A stretch of 64,000 bases of DNA from Vitellaria paradoxa (GCA_019916065.1 CM034234.1:9522342-9586341), one strand, 5' to 3'; counted from the stretch's first letter, positions 1-12,786 are shown. The notes: generated by a model not told the origin, from the sequence alone. Numbers and translations are program-made.

Positions 1-2490
1 AATTCAATTCATACAATCAGATCTTTCAAGAAAATAAATAGATAGAATAGACAAGAAGTAAATTTATAGTCCTAGTACTATACATCTTAATGGTAGAGTG
101 ACTAGCCAATAGGTCTTAATAGTTTTCTTTTCTATTTAAAGTGAATTTTATTATTATGATAAGTAAACGTTTTTATTTTAGTCTGTAGTGTAAGTATAAA
201 TTTTTAAAATATAAGAAAGTACGTGGTTCTGATCTCAGTATAAGGGTATAAATTTAAATTTTATATTTTAATTACAAAATTGTAATGATACCGTTTTATT
301 TTATTTTTTTCGATAATTAAATAATGTTTGAGCAATAATATTTTGCATTAAAAATATGAGAGATTGTTGGCAGTCTAACAAGTGTCCTATTTTTATATTT
401 TTTTCTTTTCATTTTTTGTTCCTTAAAAAGATGACTCATTCCATGACTCAACTCTTGTATAATTGTTATGTATACTTCTTTTATCAAAATTAAAAACTAC
501 AATTAGAGAAAATTTTAGAAATAACAATAATGGATTAGCACCTCTATAAATAACATTTTAAGAACTCAAGTAGGATAATGAGTCATTTTCTCTTTGTTAT
601 CTTGACATTTTATTTTATTTTTTATATTATCTAAATATTTCATTCAATTTGCTAAAAATGGGACTCATTTTAAGAGAGAGGTTTTAGATTAACTATACTA
701 TTACGAATTCGCTATTGCTCTAAAGGTGTATTTGGTTGCAAGATAAAGAGAGATTGGATATGATGTCTAGTGCTTGATTGGTCAAATGTATCGTATTAGT
801 TAGATTATTTATACTTTAAATTAAAGTGAAAAAAACGGCTTCCCACGAGAGGTAAGAGATGATATATTCCTCATACTCTCTTCCCATGGATTATTTTCTC
901 AACGATAGCAAATAAGTAATTATTGAAAGGAGAAGAGATAAGAGGGTTCTATAGAAAATGTGGTCAAAAATTTATAATAGAATTTGATTACAATGACTAA
1001 ATTGATTATCTTCATACCTAAGAATAATAGATTACCTAGTAGAAAATATTTAAAAAATCATCACAAATCTCTTTTTTCTTTTCTTTTTTCTATTGTAATT
1101 TATGGATTATTATATGATGATTCTTTAATTTTCCATATAAAGAGATAAACTAGAAATGAGATATGTTACGTTAATGACACCATTCCACTAAAATTGAACT
1201 ATTGTAACTATATAGTTCCACCCTTATCTAGGGATAGAACTAAAAAAAAAACATTTTTCATTTTCATTTTTTAATAATTCATTTCTCATTTATCTGATTT
1301 CATAAATTTGAAAAAATACACTTTTTCAATGAATACAAAATAGGATCTATCTTTGCTCTATAGTATAAATTGTCGTAATAGTAATAATAATTAATTTTTT
1401 TTTTTTTTTTTGGTGGACATCTTCATCAATACAAGTATATCTAGGGAACAATCACTTTAAAGTGAATTCTCCTTAATATATCTATCTATTTAATAAAATT
1501 CAGGCTCTAGCCTGAATATGAGTTGTGATATAAATTTAAAAACTCCATTTTTTTTTAGAAAAAGAAAAGATAAAATAAAAAAACCAATTGATTTAATATG
1601 AAAAGATAAAATAAAAAACCAATGGATTTAATATAAAACTAAAAGTATCTATCATTATATTCTTGTGACCCAAGAAAATTTAAAAGCAAATACCAATAGC
1701 ATAATAATAATAATAATAATAATAATGTAAAATAAAGCATATTATTTAGTACAGTAATCCAACAAGATTAATAAACATAATAATACACGACTGGTCCAAA
1801 TCTAACGTACCCGCAAAGCTGAGTATTCCAAAATAATAATAATAATAATAATAAGATGCAATCCTAATTTAAAGTCTTAATTTAAATAGAACAAAGTTAA
1901 AATTCAATCATAGATAAAATTTTCAACATGAGCAGCCTTAGCTTCGTCACCTATAAATATTTATATCGATGGAGTGAGTTTCTAATGCATCATTAAGGAA
2001 GTCTAACTAACTTTTCTGCTTCCGTCTATTCAATTTTTTGAATTTTTTTAATGACAAAATTTATCCTATTAAATTTTAAACTTATTTGAATCATAAAAGG
2101 ATAAAATTATCAAATTAATAAAAAATTAAAAAATTAACTGCTAAAAAATTATTTTTTTTCATTCCAAACACACACACACACAACTTTTTTTGCTAGTAAT
2201 CAATTATAAAAAAAAAAATTAATTTTTTTTAAACTAAGCCTAAAACTCAAAAATAAAAAAAATCAAACAGTGAGGTATGTCATAATACATCACAAATCAT
2301 GTCAATTGAATAATAAATGACAATGGGAAGCGCTTATACGTAAAACAAAGCAATCAAAGTAACTCCCATTATTTGTATTTATTTAGGATATTCGCAAACT
2401 ATCATTTATTTCTAACTTTGAAGAACTGGCGCCTCTCTTCGGATTCGACCCGCAAATATACCATCAGTAGATCATATTAATAGTACTTTT
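1..2490. other. AT-rich intergenic DNA without a recognisable gene
   Basis: No open frame or exon-like segment is convincing here. The stretch is strongly AT-rich, with homopolymer A/T runs and two short AAT/TAA microsatellites near 1703-1727 and 1829-1852. A CA repeat of six units lies near 2170. I see no RNA gene. Confidence 0.6.
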
Positions 2491-2492
2491 TC

Positions 2493-2673
2493 AAGGCTCC
2501 ATTTGGAGTTAAATAAAATAAAATAAAATCTTACAAATCTCTACAAACACGAATTATGAGACAGTAAAATTTAAAATTTTCACTCACTGCATGAATTACA
2601 AGATATTTATTTTTACAATTTTATTTTATTTTATTTTATATATTTTTAAACAACTCTAAACACACCCAAATTC
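2493..2673. repeat. Short MITE, family 1 (TTTGGAGT ends)
   Basis: The left end reads CTCCATTTGGAGTTAAAT and the right end reads ACAACTCTAAACACACCC, which are imperfect inverted repeats. Blocks of AAATAAAAT next to the left end are mirrored by ATTTTATTTT blocks next to the right end. The internal sequence (TTACAAATCTCTACAAACACGAATTATGA) resembles other copies near 12838, 27682, 46867, 48774 and 57863. It has no coding capacity. Confidence 0.55.
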
Positions 2674-2770
2674 GACGCGACAAACTTCTTATTGGGCAGG
2701 TCAAACTCGTACCTCAATCACCAAATTACTACAAACACAAGTTCATAATCTCCAATTGAATCAGTAAGTA

Positions 2771-2909
2771 TCATTTAGATGGCATTTTAAATTTCAAAAA
2801 ATTCAAAAAAATTAAAAGTTATTGTAAAAAGTAACACATGACAAAATTTTGTTAGAAAGAAATTGAAAATTTTTAAATTTTCTGAAAAAATTAAGAATGT
2901 CTAAATGGA
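2771..2909. repeat. Small inverted-repeat element (MITE)
   Basis: The left end CATTTAGATGGCATTTTAAA and the right end GAATGTCTAAATGG are inverted copies, and the AT-rich interior also folds back. At about 140 bp and non-coding, this is a miniature element. The family is unassigned. Confidence 0.5.
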
Positions 2910-3391
2910 AATTTAATCACTTAAATTCTTAAACCATGTATAGTTATCGTTTGAAAGTCCAAATTATAATAACATTTGATATTTTTTTGCTAAAAGTTAC
3001 TAATTGTATTTTTTGGTGTGATTGGTAAAATAAGTAGCAATTTTTAATAATTTTTTGGATGTTCGGTAAAATTTTTAGCAATTAGAAAATTTTAACAATT
3101 TTTGGCCACTTTTGATAACTTTTTGATAACTTTTGCTATTTTTTTTAATTGAGCAAGTTAGTGTATTTAAGTAGAAAAATGACAAAAATTAATGTTTTAC
3201 CAAATATTTAAATAACAAATTTTAATAATTATTCGCTTAAAATTGGGTTGCCTAACGATGCCATAACACGCATTCCATGTTCTCAGTTCATATTCATGCC
3301 AATCTCATCAATGGAGTTCAGGTCAAACTTATTAATTCCCTTCATTATTTTTCAAAGTTTATCAGTGGTTAACAATTTATAAATCATAAAT

Positions 3392-3739
3392 TGAGAGTGT
3401 TCAGCAACGAAATTTTTAGTAAAAGATGCTAATTTTTTTATTTTTAAGCATTTGGTAAAATATTAATTTTTACTACTTTTCTACTCTACTGTAGTGATTT
3501 TCAACTTAAAAGTTAATAAATTTTATTAAAAGTTACCAAAAGTTGTTAAAAATTATCAAAAATTATTTAAAATTGTCAAAAATTATCAAAAATTTTATTA
3601 AACAACCAAAATTTGTAAAAAGTTACTGAAATTTGTTAAAAATTACTATTTATTTTGCCAAACACACAAAAAATTATAACTAATAAATTTTGATAAAAAT
3701 ACTAAAAATTATTAAAAATTGTGCCTCCAAACACTCTCA
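3392..3739. repeat. MITE with TGAGAGTGTT terminal inverted repeats
   Basis: The first ten bases (TGAGAGTGTT) and the last ten (AACACTCTCA) are perfect inverted complements. The 348-bp interior is made of repeated AAAATTATCAAAAATT-like phrases. No target duplication is certain. A related but more degraded segment precedes it at about 2940-3265. Confidence 0.55.
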
Positions 3740-4251
3740 TAATCACACGAAAATTGCAACTAATCAATACAATCATGCATACTCGTGGCAAATTGTATGT
3801 TGCATGCAAGTGAGGGGAAAAAAATTGTAAAGAAGTGACGGAATTTTGAAATATTTAAAAAAAAAGGCAAAACTAAATATATATTTAATTGAAGAGACAA
3901 TATAATTATTTGTCGAAATAAAACAAACCCACTTGCCTAATACGGTAAACAATCAAATTAATAAAAATAAATAAAAAAAAACTGTCGGCATCTCCAATGG
4001 TAAATTGAAATTTGAAAGAGACTTTGCCAATTAATTAGCCACAACAAAAAAAATGAAATTGTAAAAAAAAAAATTATAACATTAATATTTTCTTCTTTTA
4101 GAATAATAATAATTTTTAAATTATAGTTTGTACTCCAAATCATATTTTTTAATGTTTAACCTTTTACGGTAATGTGTCAGTATTTAAGAATGAAATTTAT
4201 TGAAAATTTAATTATTTATTGACAAATCTTTAGTCAAATGATCATGCGTAG

Positions 4252-5092
4252 GGATGTTAATGAAATGGGTACACGAGGGTATCCGACTCGATCGAACCGG
4301 ATAAAAACTTGTTGGGAAGTATCGTAATGGGATTGGTATAGGTTTGGGATTGAAATTTAATACCTGTGTGGGGTTGGGATCTGTCTATAGGGTACCCGAT
4401 AGCTGATACCCATTTACGCTTATAAGGTATCCGATAACCTATGCCCGTAAGGTACCTGTAAAGTATTCGTTTAATAAAATAAAATAACATATATATTTAT
4501 ATATTTACAATTACAATTTTATTTCTAAGATGAAATTTTTAAATTTCTTAAGTTAAGTTCATTTATACTTTGTTAGCAGTTACTCTTGACTTTGTTGGGA
4601 TAATTTATTTGAACTCGTTTAATCTATAATTTGTTGTTGCTATTTTCACATATCATGGATTATTCCAACTTCCATATTAGGTTTGGAAATCCTTTTATGA
4701 ACTATGATTCCTATTATTCTATTCCAGGAGTATGCCTCTATGTATTTTATACATTTATTTATATTATTTATAATATATTTCTTTTACCTTTCAAAAAAAC
4801 TTAGAGGTTCTTTGATCAATGAATTTGTTCAATTAAATAAATTTAATATTTTTGTCACTTACTAATTTATTTATTTATTTATTTTAAATCGGGTATTTAA
4901 CGAATACTTAATGGGTAATTTAATCAATTGAATATAAACGAGTTTCGCAGGTTTGGGATGGAACGGGTTTGTGATTCCAATTTAAAAAAAATAAACGGGT
5001 TTGTGATAGTAATGGTAACCAATAAATAAACGGGTTCGATAATGAGATTGACTAATTAGGTGGGTATCCTACCCGTTTACATCCTTAATTAT
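4252..5092. repeat. Inverted-ended repeat with ACGGGT phrases, possibly a hAT-type MITE
   Basis: The left end (AGGGATGTTAATGAAATGGGTA) and the right end (read in reverse, AAGGATGTAAACGGGTAGGAT) are related inverted repeats. The inner flanks repeat phrases such as AACGGGTTTGTGAT and GGTATCCGA. Ends of the form GGGATGT(A)AACGGGT are common on plant hAT-derived MITEs, but I found no clear 8-bp target duplication. The minus-strand open frame inside it is incidental. Confidence 0.4.
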
Positions 5093-5195
5093 GTGTTCAT
5101 TTGTTAAATGGATCAATAACAATTTTTAACAAGAATTTATTAACAAAATTATACAAAGGGTTAATGTTACAACAAATTTAAATATTACACTCTTA

Positions 5196-5700
5196 GGGTA
5201 AGTTTGGAGTGATAAAAAAGTGAGATAAAATGTAGTTTGAGAAAGTTTTTTGTTTTTAGTGCACATATCTTAAACCATATTTTTTGAGATGAATAGTAAG
5301 ATTCCTGTTCTGACAGATTAGATTTTCATTTGGACGGATTCAAAATTTGAGACACTCATGACTTTTTTGTACTACAATCCGTTCAAACGAATTGTAGAAA
5401 CCGTTTAGATGGAAGTAGCCCCCACAAATCCGTCGAAACGGTTTTTATAATCTGTTAAAACGATTTCTACAACTTTGCAAAAAAAGTTAAAGTGGGTGTC
5501 ATTCGATTGATTGAGAATTCATGGTGAGAATGGCGAAAAAAATTTTGCTATTTGATTAACCGAATTTTAGTTATCGATTTTTTTTTGAAATGTATTTAAT
5601 TTTTTTTGAAATTTGAGAAGGCAGGAATATGTAAAAATGTATAGAGATTTTCAGATGTTTTTTAAAATTTTCACCAAAATTTGATGCGCCAAACATTGCC
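5196..5700. repeat. PIF/Harbinger-like MITE, family 2, copy 1
   Basis: The element begins GGGTAAGTTTGGAGTGATAA and ends GATGCGCCAAACATTGCC. It is flanked by the 3-bp duplication TTA (5193-5195 and 5701-5703). The interior repeats a phrase of the type AATCCGTNNAAACGG (around 5380-5470). It shares its ends and this internal phrase with copies at 43630-44238 and 44567-45074. Confidence 0.6.
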
Positions 5701-6043
5701 TTAATTATTATAATTAAAAAGTTGAACAATAAAATAAAATTTATCAAAACTCACGGGTGAAAATAGTAATTTATCTCTTTTTATTGTTTATTATCGTTTT
5801 TTAATTTGAAAGATTATTTTTTATTATTTTATTTTTTATGAAAATAAATTTAAGTGACGCTTGGTTTGCAAGTAAAAAATTTATGTAAGAGTGGCACGTG
5901 AAAAAATTTAATCGAAAAAAGTTAAAAAAAAATGATAAAAGTTTGATTTATTTTATTTTTTTTTTAAAACCAAACACTCAAATGACAATTTTCTCCTTAT
6001 TTTTTTTTTCTTTTTTTTTTTTCCCGCAGTCCTGGTTGCTCCA

Positions 6044-6232
6044 TGGTTTTATTTAAGCGGATTCTTCCCCCGACCCCTCTCCTCTTATTGCTGTGTTGTT
6101 TTTCTCTTTATTCCCTTCTTTTCATTTGGCCTTGTGGCCCTCTCTCAGATTCTCCCTCGCATATCTAATCTATCTCTGCCTTGATCAGATCGATCTCTAC
6201 AGTTTCCATTTCAGGCCAAACCCGTAGTAACT
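6044..6232 (+). promoter_or_regulatory. Core promoter and 5' leader region of the UEV1 gene
   Basis: A TATA-like TTTATTTAAG lies at about 6048. It is followed by a pyrimidine-rich leader (CCCCGACCCCTCTCC, then TCT-rich tracts) running to the start codon at 6233. The transcription start is not determined. The positions are inferred from the change in composition and the distance to the start codon. Confidence 0.4.
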
Positions 6233-9200
6233 ATGACGCTTGGCTCAGGAGGATCGAGTGTTGTGGGTCAGTTTTCGAAACCCGAAATAGTTCTTCCTTC
6301 AATTTTGTTCTTTGATTTTAGGCTTTTTGTCATTTATTTGCAATTTGCGGTCATGGGTTTGTTCGATTCGATTGTTTTGACTCACGTTGTTCGTAGATGT
6401 TTTTGTGGGCATGTGCAATCGAAGGACCTGTCTTTGCCAAATTTACCGGTTGAGTTCAATAAAGTACTTTTGATTTTTTTTTTATTAATTCTGGTGGAAT
6501 TTTGATAGGGTTTCTGTTTGAAATTAGTTTGTTTGTTGTAGTTGATGTTTGTTTAATTGTGAATTTGTTGCTAATGGTTAACTAATTCTGGATACAGCCT
6601 TTCTTGTCTTGCTTGTTGCATTTAGTTACTTGTTTGTTTTGGGTTCAAGAATTTCTATTTGTTGCAGCATTATTTGTCTGTCTCTAATTTGCTTTTCCTC
6701 TTGATGCCTAGAATTAGCTAGTCATTTCCAAGATACAGGAATTAGGCCAAAAGCCTTTATTTGATGAATTGTGTTTGTCTGAACATCTAGACGTTTCTGG
6801 GTCTCTCTCTCTGTTTTTTTTTTTTTTTGGGGGGGGGGGGGGGATAGTGGAGGTTCTTTGATTTTATTTGTGTTTGTTTGCATTTTTTTTCCAGGGGTTA
6901 ACTTATGTTTTGTTGGAATCAAATTTTCTAGTTTTCATATGCATCTAATTCCCAGGGTATCTGAATTTAAGGCCACTTAATGGTCAGGGAGAATCTATAA
7001 TATGAATTATTACCCATAGAAGGCAACCATTGCTATCGGTTATTCGACCTGGGGCAGTGTGCAATATCTTCTTTAGTTTGTTATGTTTTTCACGCCATTG
7101 GTTTTTGTAGTTTGAGGCCTGCATCATTGTTATATTAATTGTACATCACAAATGATTTGTTCCTGCTGGACAACTGAGTTGCATTGACCTAAGGCCTAGT
7201 TTGGTTCAAGGGAATGGAATGGTCATTCCCATACTATCATTTCATTACTTGATAACCCTCAAGTATGGTAGTGGGGTGTGGAGGAGGGTGGCTGCAAATG
7301 GATGTATGGAAGGGGGAGGGAAGGGCAGCTGCAGATGGGCATGGTGTGAAGCTTGGTATCAGATACCAAACAAGGGAATATGAATGAGAATGGGAATTCT
7401 ATTCCATTCCATTCACTTTTACTAAATGAGGCCTAAGTTTTCACAAATCGATTACTTGACTTTTGTTATCTCTAAGGAACTTGAACTCATCAGTCTTCTC
7501 TCTCTTTTTTTTTTCCTTCCCAATTGGAGAAATATTTTAGGCCCTGTTTGGCATAAGGGAATGATATGGAATGGCTATTCCCAAACTTTCATATCATTAC
7601 CTTGTTTGGTACATTTATTTGAAATGTTATTTTATTTGAGGGGATGGAATGAAATGAAAGTATGGGATGATCATATTATTCCATTTCATTCTTTTGTACC
7701 AAACTACGCCTTGAAATCATCTCCATGGAACTATTGAGATACGACTGTTGACATTACTATCAATAATCTTAGGGCTTGATATACGCAGTTTTGAGTTAAA
7801 AAAATTCTTTTCTAGGTCCTTCATTGTACTTGTTCCATTTGGAAGTTTGAAAATTTGTGCTGCTCATGTGTTACTGTTTCCTTTCAGTCCCTAGAAATTT
7901 CAGATTGCTGGAGGAACTTGAGCGTGGAGAAAAGGGTATTGGAGATGGTACCGTAAGCTATGGAATGGATGATGGAGATGACATCTACATGCGCTCCTGG
8001 ACAGGCACCATTATTGGTCCGCATAATGTAAGCAGCATTTTGTAAATTTTTAAGCATTCTTTTGGAACTGTTTTCTTTTATGAACTGACTATTTGTGGTT
8101 ATTTTAGTCTACTATCTATTTCCAGCTCCCAGTTCATTTATCAGGATTGGTGATCCTACTTGTTGATACTTGATGCCTTAAAAATTTCTTAGTTGTCAGC
8201 CTTTGATTGCGAGTCTTTTTAAGTTGTAAGGAAAAGAATTAGAACTTTGCATCTTGTGCAAATACTACATAAAATTTCATCATCAAGATATAATTTTCCT
8301 TCACAACAGTCCCCTTTCTGAAAACCAAATAGGGTTTGAGAGGGAGTAAAAAGTGGAATTTGGTTTCCAGAATGGAAGTTAGAAGTTAAGTAGGCGGAAT
8401 TAATTAGAACTGTTGATGTGGCTACTGGTTCAAGTGTTCATATTTCTTTTTGTCTGAAGCCGCCGAAGTTGTGTCTTTTGATGAAGGCACATAATGACTT
8501 CATATCTGAGATAGTTTGTAACAATCACTTTAAAACAGTGGGATGTGTATTGGCAAAATTTCATTCTGCTTGGCAAGACATATTTACATGGGCAAACTAG
8601 TAGTTCTTGTTTTACTTTTGAAGTTTTAGATGGTTGGAAAGCTTTTTTATTGCCAGCTGTGTATGTTGCAATAAAATAGAATTGATTAGAAAAGGATGTC
8701 TTACTAATAATCTAGAATGTGCTGCTTTCAAGAACTGGGACTCGTGTATTGCCTATTTTTTCTTCACATGGTTTCTATTGCTTGTTGTCTCTTCCAATTG
8801 TAGTTTTTCTGCTTAGTTCTGTCAGTGCAACTAAGAAACTCTGAGAGCTACTTCTATTTTTCACTTTGTAAGATCCTTATCAAAATCTGGAGGGGAAACA
8901 TGTTTTTGTTGAGACATAGTGGAAGCCCATAACCGTTGTTACAGTGAGAGGGCATTGTTGAAGTGTTTGGTCATTTACATTTTTTTTTTTGTTTCATTTT
9001 TGTATTTAACTATTATTTTTATCTTAAAAGTGAAGCAACTTCTTTTCTTCTGTTTCAGTCTGTGCACGAAGGTCGCATTTATCAGCTGAAGCTTTTCTGT
9101 GACAAAGATTACCCAGAGAAGCCACCAAGTGTTCGTTTCCACTCTCGGATCAACATGACTTGTGTCAACCATGAAACGGGAGTGGTACGAGTCTAATCAT

Positions 9201-10344
9201 TTTAGATTTGCGTTGATGTTGTGTCACTATAATTGATTAGGCTGAGTTTTTTGTATTCCCACTTTCAATGTGTAAGGCATGATAAAGGTCCGCATCTTCA
9301 ATTTGTTTTATTGTATGCTCTTCTATGTATCACTATAATTGATTAGTCTGAGTTTTTTGCATTCCCACTTTCAATGGGTTCATGATAAAGTTCTGCATCT
9401 TCAATTTGTTTTATTGTATGTTTTTCTCTTTTGTATAGGCAATGGCATCAAATATGTTAGATTATTGGTTGAATTAATTTCAGGGTCTTGTCATCTCATT
9501 GAAAGGTTTTCATGTTATAAATAGCATCGGGTATGATAGCATCTAATTGATATTGATTATTACTATTAACATTATCAACATTGTTATTAAATTCTTTTTC
9601 CTCTTTCTTTGTGATCAGATGCTGATTGCAATTTAGTATCTTCCTAGTTCCTGGAATTTTCCTATTGCTATGTGTTACATTAATTTTGTGGCTCCATAAA
9701 TATGTAATTGAGAATCTGATGATGGTTTGATGAGTTGATCCAGCTACACGTCTTGCTTTTACTGCTATATTGGGAGTAAATTTTCATTTATTGATCTCAT
9801 CTTTTACGGAATCGATCCCCTTTTTTTTGAGAATAACCAGATCATGGGATTTATCTTTACACAAGCTGGGTGAGACTATATTGGAGGTTCAGCAATTGGG
9901 AATGCTAAATTCTGAAGCTACTGTTCATCATTCACTATATGTAATAGTTGACTATGCCTACGCATCTATGTGGGTTATGGATCAAGGAATTCAGATAATG
10001 TAGAAAAATGAGTTATCAGCATGGAGATTTTGAGAACATGAATAAGGGGCGAGCATCGAGTCTAACAGAACTCTAGTTAGTTTTTGTTATATATAATATT
10101 ATTTTCGTTATTAAGATTATGAATTTAGATTGATTTTTTGCATTTTCATGCGCTCTTCAATTTGCCATGGCTGACACAATCTGATGTCACCTCATCGATA
10201 CAGGTGGAACCGAAGAAGTTTGGGATTCTGGCAAATTGGCAGCGACAGTACACTATGGAAGATGTACTGACACAGCTGAAAAAGGAGATGGCTGCTCCAC
10301 ACAACCGGAAGCTTGTCCAGCCTCCAGAAGGTACCTATTTCTAG
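6233..10344 (+). CDS. UEV1: Ubiquitin-conjugating enzyme E2 variant, UEV1C/D type (four coding exons)
   Basis: Coding exons are 6233-6266, 7888-8027, 9059-9184 and 10204-10344, all with GT-AG introns and consistent phases, giving 146 aa. The N-terminus [19 protein letters not shown] and the end QPPEGTYF match the short plant UEV1C/D (MMZ) form, which lacks the extended tail of UEV1A/B. Exon 2 carries [20 protein letters not shown] and the [10 protein letters not shown] segment; exon 3 carries the [15 protein letters not shown] core; exon 4 carries the [12 protein letters not shown] helix. UEV proteins keep the E2 fold but lack the catalytic cysteine. They pair with UBC13 to build Lys63-linked ubiquitin chains used in DNA-damage tolerance and signalling. 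Introns are 1621, 1031 and 1019 nt; intron 1 holds two MITEs and intron 3 a 106-bp tandem duplication. The gene looks intact. The function is from the family; the exon model is mine. Confidence 0.95.
7193..7433. repeat. Tourist-like MITE in UEV1 intron 1 (first)
   Basis: The left end GGCCTAGTTTGGTTCAAGGG and the right end ACTAAATGAGGCC are inverted repeats. Flanking TAA triplets at 7190-7192 and 7434-7436 are a 3-bp target duplication, as expected for PIF/Harbinger MITEs. Both subterminal regions contain GGAATGGAATGG-type phrases in inverted orientation. Confidence 0.7.
7540..7710. repeat. Tourist-like MITE in UEV1 intron 1 (second, diverged)
   Basis: The left end GGCCCTGTTTGGCATAAGGG and the right end TGTACCAAACTACGCC are inverted repeats. 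The flanks TTA (7537-7539) and TTG (7711-7713) fit a 3-bp duplication with one later change. The interior GGAATGATATGGAATGG relates it to the element at 7193-7433. Confidence 0.6.
9224..9426 (+). repeat. 106-bp tandem duplication in UEV1 intron 3
   Basis: Two adjacent copies start with TCACTATAATTGATTAG at 9224 and 9330. Each continues through CTGAGTTTTTTG, CATTCCCACTTTCAATG and CATCTTCAATTTGTTTTATT. They differ by a few substitutions and small indels. Confidence 0.8.
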
Positions 10345-10720
10345 CTGCCAAGATTACTAAGATTTCTGGGACCATATTGCATTTACCATTTGCAATATAT
10401 GTAGTTTGTAATGCTGTGTCAAAAACCTTGGATTGAAAAAAAAATGTCAGGAGAATGCCTTGGAAAAAGCTGCTTCTTTCGCTTCTCCCCGCCTTCTGGA
10501 TGATTGTCATTGAACTGTGTTTTGGGGATTCTGTTTGATTTGTGGGATTTCTTGTGTGCCATAAATTGAATATAGCACTTAACTAGTGTTGCTATTATTG
10601 TTTTCGTCAGTTTTTGAAGCCTTTGCATTTTGTTTTTGTTTTTGTTTTTTTGTTTCTTTTCTTGGCTTATTCATTCCCTCTCCTGCGTAATTTTAGCAAG
10701 GGGAAAGAAATTGGAGCTAC
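10345..10720 (+). other. Probable 3' untranslated region of UEV1
   Basis: The sequence after the TAG at 10342-10344 is moderately AT-rich and has no further UEV exon. It most likely holds the 3' UTR. I could not fix the cleavage site. Confidence 0.45.
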
Positions 10721-11603
10721 TGAGATTTTGAATGAATATATACAGAGCGGTGATTGGTGAGGAAAATATTCTGGGTTTGTCTGTGTGTGTGTCTCTGTGT
10801 GTGTGTATTTATATCAAAGGAACTATCCTTTGCAAGGCTGGGGAACATGCAAAGGCAGTGAAAAAGAGAACACTATTGCTACTTGCCTTGCATCTTGTTA
10901 TATCTAAATTTGCCTTTGGTCGTCATAGCAATAATAGTAGCTCACCAAACATAGAGAAAAAGCTGCTTCTTACTTAGCTGCTTTTATTTTTTCAACAAAT
11001 TTTAAGCTGCATAGAAATTGGATGAATGGTCAAAGATGCAAGCTCATCTAATAATAATAGCTTAATGTTTTATGTGATCTGTGGTTTGATTGGCTGATTG
11101 TATCATATTTATAAAAAGAGATGATGATGCATTAGAATATCTTGTGTTTCATTATGAATGATTTGATTATATTAAAATATTAATGAAACTAAATATAAAT
11201 GATGCATTTTTGACTGGGGAGTCCGATTTGATATTTTGGAGATCAATCTTGGGTAATAATGCAATTTTGTGCTTAGAATTGAATGTATGTCAATTTAGGG
11301 CATTTAGTACTACACAACCACCTACAACTTATATATAGGCATTTATCTTAATTTTAAGTGAGCCAGGGGTCTAGGTTAATACCTGAACGAAACATCCCCT
11401 TCCATGGCTGTGTTTGATCGAGGATTTGTAATTAAAATAACAAAAAAAGGATATAAGATCATTTTTCATATTTGATTGTGATGGAAAACAAAAGAAAAAA
11501 TGCATGAATTTAAAAATTTAAAAATAAGAAAATTAATTAATTGATTAATGTCGTTTTTTGAATTCATTTAAATAAAAATATGTATTCGAGATTTTATATT
11601 TTT

Positions 11604-11930
11604 TTTAAGGAAAATTGCATTTAGCTTCCTTAACATTTGAATAATTACATTTATTATCAACAATTAAAAATTTCATGAATTTTTTTTATTTTGAAATGTT
11701 ATTGGCATTGACTTATTTTGTTAAATTAATAGTTAAAAATTAACAAAAAATGTTAAAACCAAAATCTTTAATATTTTCTTATTTTATATCATTTTCTCCC
11801 ATCTTTACCAATTTTATCTGCAAAAATTTTCAAAAAATAAGTTAAAAAAATTAGAAATATTTGTAAAAAGTTTGACAAAAATGTGAAAGGGGTAAAATAA
11901 AAAAAAAAACTAAATTTAAACTATAATTCT
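11604..11930. repeat. Degraded relative of the 35500 fold-back element
   Basis: The segment GGAAAATTGCATTTAGCTTCC, followed by CATTTGAATAATTACA and TTATTTTGAAATG, parallels the left arm of the element at 35500-35994 phrase by phrase. The right half (GTTTGACAAAAATGTGAAAGGGG) is like its middle. A flanking duplication is not visible. Confidence 0.4.
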
Positions 11931-12168
11931 AAACTTGTTATGTAATTGAATTTAACCAAAATTTAGTTCATTTAATTAGTATTTAATAAAGATAGCATAA
12001 AATTTTAAATTATTTAATCTTGACTTGAGATTAATTTGACCAATAATTTATTTGAGTTTTACTTGAAAATTAAATTTAATTCAGATACTCTTATTCAGTC
12101 AGCTTTGATTCTATTTTCATGGGTATATGTATATATTGAGTGCGGCGTGTATAAATATGAAAATTTGA

Positions 12169-12313
12169 AGGGATGTTTAATTTATCAAATTTCATTAAAA
12201 GTTATAAAAAATTATTAATTTTTTCTGATTAAATTTTATTACCTGTTATCCTTACACTAATTTTTTTTAATTCTCTCTGTCTTTTTTTGTTTTTTAATCA
12301 TCTAAACACCCTC
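12169..12313. repeat. MITE, family 3 (GTTTAATTA ends)
   Basis: The left end AGGGATGTTTAATTTATCAAA and the right end TAATCATCTAAACACCCT are inverted repeats around an AT-rich core of about 100 bp. Similar elements are at 58398-58523 and 62156-62307. Confidence 0.5.
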
Positions 12314-12784
12314 GAACGTAGTTTTAAAAAATGTGTAGAGAGAACATTTGCAAGACAAGGAAAGTGTAAAGGTGGCATGTCGACGATGAAGGGGAGGGGG
12401 GGGGGGATTGAAACCCCACCAACCCCAGCAGTAGTGCTACATAGAAAAGTGAATGGGAGACGAAATTTCGCCCAAAGGTTGTTTGCTTCGAGACGCATGA
12501 ACTCTGCAACAACAGCCCAGCTCTGCACCGCACAATGCATGCATTTTTTATTAATTCATATCTGTATTCTCAACAATCATGTTATGTACACGCGTAAGCG
12601 AAATCATTTCACATTCACATTATTATTGTATGCCTCACGTCTTTGGTCCCAATCCCCCGTCAAAAGCTAATTAATCAAACTGAATTCATTCAGATATACG
12701 CAAGTGACCTAGTGGTGTTTGACGTTTTGTGAGCACATCACATGGTTTTCCCATTTATGCATTCCTGACTGCAGACACGTCCAG

Positions 12785-12786
<2 letters not shown>

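Noticed and set aside
10732..10977. 81-codon frame downstream of UEV1
   Set aside because: It is built around a TG microsatellite; there is no exon continuity with UEV1 and no known domain.
12287..12670. 127-codon plus-strand frame
   Set aside because: It contains a poly-G tract, begins within a MITE end and has no homology pattern I recognise.
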